This document shows positions 13,949 to 17,012 of a stretch of 17,012 nucleotides of DNA, in pieces. The stretch comes from Gammaproteobacteria bacterium (GTDB lineage: Bacteria; Pseudomonadota; Gammaproteobacteria; Steroidobacterales; JACDCP01). The position numbers were made by a program, and so were the translations under genes. The DNA is taken from contig JACDCP010000022.1 of assembly GCA_013817465.1 (NCBI GenBank), forward strand, positions 1 through 17,012. The letters run 5' to 3'. The first letter of the stretch is position 1. The number at the start of each line of letters is the position of its first letter. The notes beneath the pieces were generated by a model. The model saw nothing but the letters and a program-made list of their open reading frames with translations. It had not been told where the DNA came from and did no database searches.

Positions 13949-14715
13949 TATTGTACCCGCTTCCAGTATTCCTTCTTGAGCATCCAGGCAAACAGCAGGA
14001 AGACGAGCAGGAACAGAATCACCAGAACGCCCAGGTTGCGCCGCTCGAGCTGCACGGGCTCGCTGACATAGTCGAGGAAGTTGGCGATATCGCGCACGAA
14101 ACGGTCATATTCCTCGGCGGAAAGCACACCTTGCGTGACCGGCTCGAAACGCACGAACTCCCGGTTTACGCCGCCATCCGCGGCCTGCTCTTCGTGAAAG
14201 ATCGCTTCCTGCCAGCCCTGCAGCTCCCACAGCACGTGCGGCATCGCCGAGGCTTCCAGCACCCGATTATTGACGCCGGTCGGCCGCTCGTCGTCGAGAT
14301 AGAAAGACTTCAGATAAGAATAAATGTAGTCCACGCCTTCGCTGCGCGCCGTGAGCGAAAGATCCGGCGGCGCCACACCGAACCACCGCTCGGCGTCTTC
14401 TGCCGGCATCGCATTCGTCATGGCGTCGTAGGGTCTTTCGCCGGTGAACATCAGGTTCTCGATGAGCTGCTCCTCGCTCAGGCCCAGATCCTCCGCCAGC
14501 CGGTTGTAACGCACGTACTTCGCGGAATGGCAGCCCAGACAATAGTTGACAAAGTACTTGGCGCCGCGCTGCAGGGACTCAACGTTGCCGACGTAATTAT
14601 GCGCCGGCTGAATGGCCTGACTCTCGCCTTCGGTGACGGCGGTGGCAAGTGCCGGGACGAGCAGCGCCATGACGGCGCCGATGACCGTCAAGCGCAGGGA
14701 GTCCGCGTTAATCAT
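13948..14715 (-). CDS. petC: Ubiquinol-cytochrome c reductase, cytochrome c1 subunit
   Basis: Membrane-anchored c-type cytochrome of the bc1 complex; it takes electrons from the Rieske protein and passes them to soluble cytochrome c in the periplasm. The protein has 255 residues: a cleavable-looking signal segment (about 8-26, ending ALATA), heme-binding CLGCH at 59-63, APPDLSL at about 115-121, a candidate Met ligand at Met158 in SAMPHVLW, and a C-terminal anchor (about 228-247) followed by KKEYWKR. This architecture is typical of bacterial cytochrome c1. Its first eight bases overlap the end of petB, and its stop overlaps the sspA start. Confidence 0.97.
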   Translation of the reverse strand: MINADSLRLTVIGAVMALLVPALATAVTEGESQAIQPAHNYVGNVESLQRGAKYFVNYCLGCHSAKYVRYNRLAEDLGLSEEQLIENLMFTGERPYDAMTNAMPAEDAERWFGVAPPDLSLTARSEGVDYIYSYLKSFYLDDERPTGVNNRVLEASAMPHVLWELQGWQEAIFHEEQAADGGVNREFVRFEPVTQGVLSAEEYDRFVRDIANFLDYVSEPVQLERRNLGVLVILFLLVFLLFAWMLKKEYWKRVQ

Positions 14716-15973
14716 GCCCCCTTACCCGGTCCGGGAGCGGCCTGGTGTTGTCCCAGCGCGAATAAAACGGCATCGCGGCGAAAAACAGGAAGTAAATGAC
14801 CGTGAACAACCGCGACAGATTCGTATAAACGGTCGTGGCCGGCTGCATACCGAGATAACCGAGCGCCACGAAGCTCACGGCGAATGAGCCGAGCGCCAGC
14901 TTCGTCATCCAGCCCTTGTAGCGAATCGAACGGACCGGTGAGCGATCCAGCCAGGGCAGAAAGAACAGCAGAAACACCGCGAGCCCCATCAGGATCACGC
15001 CGAAGGTCTTGTCGGGAACCGCGCGGAGAATCGCGTAAAACGGCGTGAAGTACCAGACGGGCGCGATGTGCTCGGGCGTCCTCAGCGGATCGGCCGGCTC
15101 GAAGTTGGCGTGCTCGATGAAATAGCCGCCCATGTCGGGCGCGAAGAACACGATCGCGGAGAAAATGATGGCGAACACGATGAAGCCGACGAGATCCTTG
15201 ACCGTGTAATAGGGATGGAACGGAATGCCGTCGATTGGATGAATGCCGTCATCGCCCTTCTGGTCCTTGATCTCGATGCCGTCCGGGTTGTTCGAGCCGA
15301 CCTCGTGCAGCGCCATGATGTGCGCGACGACGAGAAATACGAGCGCGAGCGGCAGAGCGACAACGTGCAGCGCGAAAAAGCGGTTCAGCGTGATGTCCGA
15401 AATATAGAAATCGCCGCGAATCCATTCCGCGAGACCCTCGCCGATGACCGGGATCGCGCCGAACAGCGACACAATCACGGTGGCCCCCCAATAGGACATC
15501 TGCCCCCACGGCAGCAGATAACCGAAAAAGGCTTCAGCCATCAGCGACAGGTAAATGAGCATGCCGAAGATCCAGATCAGCTCGCGCGGCTTGCGGTAGG
15601 AGCCGTACAGCAGGCCGCGGAACATGTGCAGGTAGATCACGACGAAGAACGCCGAGGCGCCGGTCGAATGGATGTAGCGGATCAGCCATCCCCATTCCAC
15701 ATCGCGCATGATGTACTCGACCGAGGCGAAGGCTTCCTCGGCCGACGGCTTGTAGTTCATGGTGAGGAAAATGCCCGACACGATCTGGACGATGAGCACG
15801 ACCAGCGCCAGGGCGCCGAAGTAGTACCAGAAGTTGAAGTTCTTCGGCGCGTAATATTCCGAGGCATGCTCGCGAAAGAGCTTGCTCATCGGGAAGCGCG
15901 CGTCGATCCACTCGCGCACGCCGTGCAGCCTGGCGCCGAGCCAGTCCCAACCGCTGACTTCGCCGATGCCCAT
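14708..15973 (-). CDS. petB: Ubiquinol-cytochrome c reductase, cytochrome b subunit
   Basis: Integral inner-membrane subunit holding hemes bL and bH and both quinone sites of the bc1 complex. It is 421 residues with about eight membrane segments. The four heme histidines are in two pairs, His102 (RYIHSTGAS)/His203 (FALHVVALP) and His116 (YLHMFRG)/His218 (VVAHIMALHEVGSNNP). SLMAEAFFGYLLPWGQMSYWGA is the conserved Qo region. The Qo motif reads PVWY (305-308) instead of the usual PEWY; my memory of Pseudomonas cytochrome b is that it also has PVWY, so this looks lineage-typical. The ATG at 15973 overlaps the petA stop by one base. A full-length fused type (b6 plus subunit IV region) rather than a split gene. 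Confidence 0.97.
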   Translation of the reverse strand: MGIGEVSGWDWLGARLHGVREWIDARFPMSKLFREHASEYYAPKNFNFWYYFGALALVVLIVQIVSGIFLTMNYKPSAEEAFASVEYIMRDVEWGWLIRYIHSTGASAFFVVIYLHMFRGLLYGSYRKPRELIWIFGMLIYLSLMAEAFFGYLLPWGQMSYWGATVIVSLFGAIPVIGEGLAEWIRGDFYISDITLNRFFALHVVALPLALVFLVVAHIMALHEVGSNNPDGIEIKDQKGDDGIHPIDGIPFHPYYTVKDLVGFIVFAIIFSAIVFFAPDMGGYFIEHANFEPADPLRTPEHIAPVWYFTPFYAILRAVPDKTFGVILMGLAVFLLFFLPWLDRSPVRSIRYKGWMTKLALGSFAVSFVALGYLGMQPATTVYTNLSRLFTVIYFLFFAAMPFYSRWDNTRPLPDRVRGHD

Positions 15974-16563
15974 CAGGCGGACCCTGTGTCGGAGCCGACC
16001 AGGATCACCGATTCGCCGAGAAACCGGTACGGAGGCACGAGCAGGTTGAGCGGCGCGGGCACGCCCTTGTAGACGCGGCCGGCCAGGTCGAACTTGGAGC
16101 CGTGACAGGGACAGTAGAACCCGCCCGGCCAGCCGGCGCCCATCTCCTCGCCGTTGGGCTGCAGCCGCGGCAGGGGCGAACAGCCGAGATGCGTGCAGGT
16201 GCCGACCACGACGAGGATTTCCGGACGTATGGAGCGGTATTCGTTCTGCGCGTAGGGCGGCTGTTGTTCCTGCTCCGAGGCGGGGTCGCGCAGTTCCGCG
16301 TCATGCGCGACAAGCTGATCGAGCATCGCGGGCGTGCGCCTGAGCGCCCAAACCGGCTTGCCGCGCCATTCGGCCTTGATCATGGCTCCCGGATCGAGCT
16401 TGCTGACGTCCAGCTCGACGGGCGCGCCGAGCGCCTCGGCGCGGGCGCTGGGCTTCAGCGAGAACAGGAACGGCGCTGCGGCGAGCGCGGCGCCTGCAAC
16501 TCCCGTGACGGTCGTCGCGACGGTGAGAAAATGACGTCGGCTCGCGTCAACGTCGTCGCTCAT
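15973..16563 (-). CDS. petA: Ubiquinol-cytochrome c reductase, Rieske iron-sulfur subunit
   Basis: 2Fe-2S protein that takes the first electron from ubiquinol at the Qo site and hands it to cytochrome c1. The protein has 196 residues. An N-terminal twin-arginine motif SRRHFLT (8-14) precedes a hydrophobic anchor (about 15-35), indicating Tat export as an uncleaved signal anchor. The cluster boxes are CTHLGC (123-128) and CPCHGS (151-156), giving ligands Cys123, His125, Cys151 and His154 and disulfide Cys128-Cys153. It is first in the petABC-sspAB operon. The ATG at 16563 is preceded by GAGAGG at good spacing, and a TATAAT element lies about 180 bp upstream. Confidence 0.98.
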   Translation of the reverse strand: MSDDVDASRRHFLTVATTVTGVAGAALAAAPFLFSLKPSARAEALGAPVELDVSKLDPGAMIKAEWRGKPVWALRRTPAMLDQLVAHDAELRDPASEQEQQPPYAQNEYRSIRPEILVVVGTCTHLGCSPLPRLQPNGEEMGAGWPGGFYCPCHGSKFDLAGRVYKGVPAPLNLLVPPYRFLGESVILVGSDTGSA

Positions 16564-16673
16564 CTGGGCCTCTCCGATGCAAAATTCCGACGTCTTGGCG
16601 GTCGTTGCTCATCCGGCCGTCGCCGAATGCAAGGTTGCGACCGCCCGACAGCTTGCTGCTGAAGTCGCCCGCC

Positions 16674-16707
16674 ATCAATCCGCCGCCGGACGACAGCGGC
16701 GATTGAT
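16674..16707 (-). repeat. Stem-loop in the petA leader
   Basis: Arms 16674-16686 and 16696-16707 form a 12-bp stem (atcaatc and gccgc against gcggc and gattgat) with a single bulged base (16681) and a 9-nt loop. It lies in the predicted 5' untranslated region of petA, about 110 nt before the start codon. It has no adjacent T tract, so a terminator is unlikely; an mRNA stabiliser or regulatory structure is possible. Confidence 0.6.
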
Positions 16708-16741
16708 TTCATTCACGGCTGGTGGCACAAGAAAATGGGGC

Positions 16742-16747
16742 ATTATA
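16742..16747 (-). promoter_or_regulatory. Candidate -10 box for the petABC-sspAB operon
   Basis: The minus strand reads TATAAT at 16747-16742, a perfect -10. At 16-18 nt spacing only weak -35 candidates occur (for example GGCGTG at 16770-16765), so an activator may be needed or the call may be wrong. The predicted start near 16735 leaves a leader of about 170 nt that contains the stem-loop at 16674-16707. Confidence 0.5.
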
Positions 16748-16798
16748 CACAGTCTGCAGCCGCCCACGCCCCGGCCGGCGCCCGGATACTCAGTCTCT

Positions 16799-17012
16799 AT
16801 GGCCCGATTCCGAACGCTGTTTGTGTTCCTGCTGCAGTCGGCGGTCGTGGGACTCGCAGCGGCCTTCCTGATCGTCTTCTTCAACTCCGGGCTCCTGACC
16901 GGCGCGGGCCCGGAGGGCTCGTCGCGCGCGCACCGGCCGGCATCTTACGCCGAAGCCGTCGCAGATAGCGCGCCGGCAGTGGTCAGCATCTATACCGAGC
17001 GTGTCGTCACCG
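16799..17012 (+). CDS. DegS/AlgW-type periplasmic serine protease, 5' part only
   Basis: The first 71 codons of a plus-strand gene cut by the right edge, divergent from petA. The sequence starts MARFRTLFVFLLQSAVVGLA, giving one N-terminal membrane segment (about 7-29). It continues through a Ser/Ala/Pro-rich stretch to ASYAEAVADSAPAVVSIYTERV, matching the start of the trypsin-like domain of DegS/AlgW/HtrA proteases (typical SYxxAVxxAAPAVVNIY). An uncleaved anchor plus this motif fits DegS or AlgW, which cleave the anti-sigma factor RseA/MucA during envelope stress; the catalytic triad and PDZ domain lie outside the window. The ATG has no obvious Shine-Dalgarno. DegP/MucD is less likely because those have cleaved signals. 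Confidence 0.85.
   Translation, partial: MARFRTLFVFLLQSAVVGLAAAFLIVFFNSGLLTGAGPEGSSRAHRPASYAEAVADSAPAVVSIYTERVVT

Noticed and set aside
16735..16968. 77-codon plus-strand open frame beginning in the petA upstream region
   Set aside because: It overlaps the DegS/AlgW start in another frame; the frame beginning at 16799 has the membrane anchor and protease motif.

Overview
The window is a chromosomal housekeeping segment from a high-GC gammaproteobacterium. The gene order (rsmI-lpoA-yraN-gmhA, sspAB and cytochrome bc1 on one side of rnpB; mraZ and the division/cell-wall cluster on the other) is the order I know from Pseudomonas-type gammaproteobacteria. The proteins also fit that group: m-DAP-type MurE, LpoA, the SspA/SspB pair, and a cytochrome b closely resembling the Pseudomonas one. 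There is no rRNA gene, so I do not assign a genus. I see no prophage, transposase gene, tRNA or CRISPR array.

Bases 1-8250, minus strand: the promoter-proximal half of the dcw cluster, transcribed leftwards as mraZ-rsmH-ftsL-ftsI-murE-murF-mraY-murD, with murD running off the left edge. Most junctions overlap by 1-4 nt or are separated by 0-11 nt. The exception is a 179-nt gap between mraY and murD, filled almost completely by five back-to-back stem-loops. A sigma70-type promoter (TTGACA-18-TATAGT) lies ahead of mraZ. It is followed directly by three 10-nt-spaced GTGGG-like repeats that match the known MraZ operator.

Bases 8357-8926: the RNase P RNA gene (rnpB, minus) with a recognisable promoter and a downstream terminator-like hairpin. 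Between rnpB and rsmI lies a 51-bp near-perfect palindrome that also provides the last five codons and the stop codon of rsmI.

Bases 8908-12702: rsmI (minus) diverges from lpoA-yraN-gmhA (plus). These encode the 16S rRNA 2'-O-methyltransferase, the outer-membrane activator of PBP1A, a YraN/UPF0102 protein and a SIS-domain sugar-phosphate isomerase. The dolP/BON gene that often follows is absent; a 215-bp gap with no convincing gene sits there.

Bases 12918-16563, minus strand: petA-petB-petC-sspA-sspB, a tightly packed operon for the cytochrome bc1 complex plus stringent starvation proteins A and B. An exact TATAAT -10 box lies about 180 bp upstream of petA, and a 12-bp hairpin lies in its leader. 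Bases 16799-17012, plus strand: the beginning of a divergent DegS/AlgW-type periplasmic serine protease, cut by the right edge.

The genes are conserved housekeeping functions for peptidoglycan precursor synthesis, septal synthesis, RNA processing, respiration and envelope stress. The unusual content is small and non-coding: the hairpin array before murD, the palindrome at the rsmI/rnpB junction, and a short insertion within murE.
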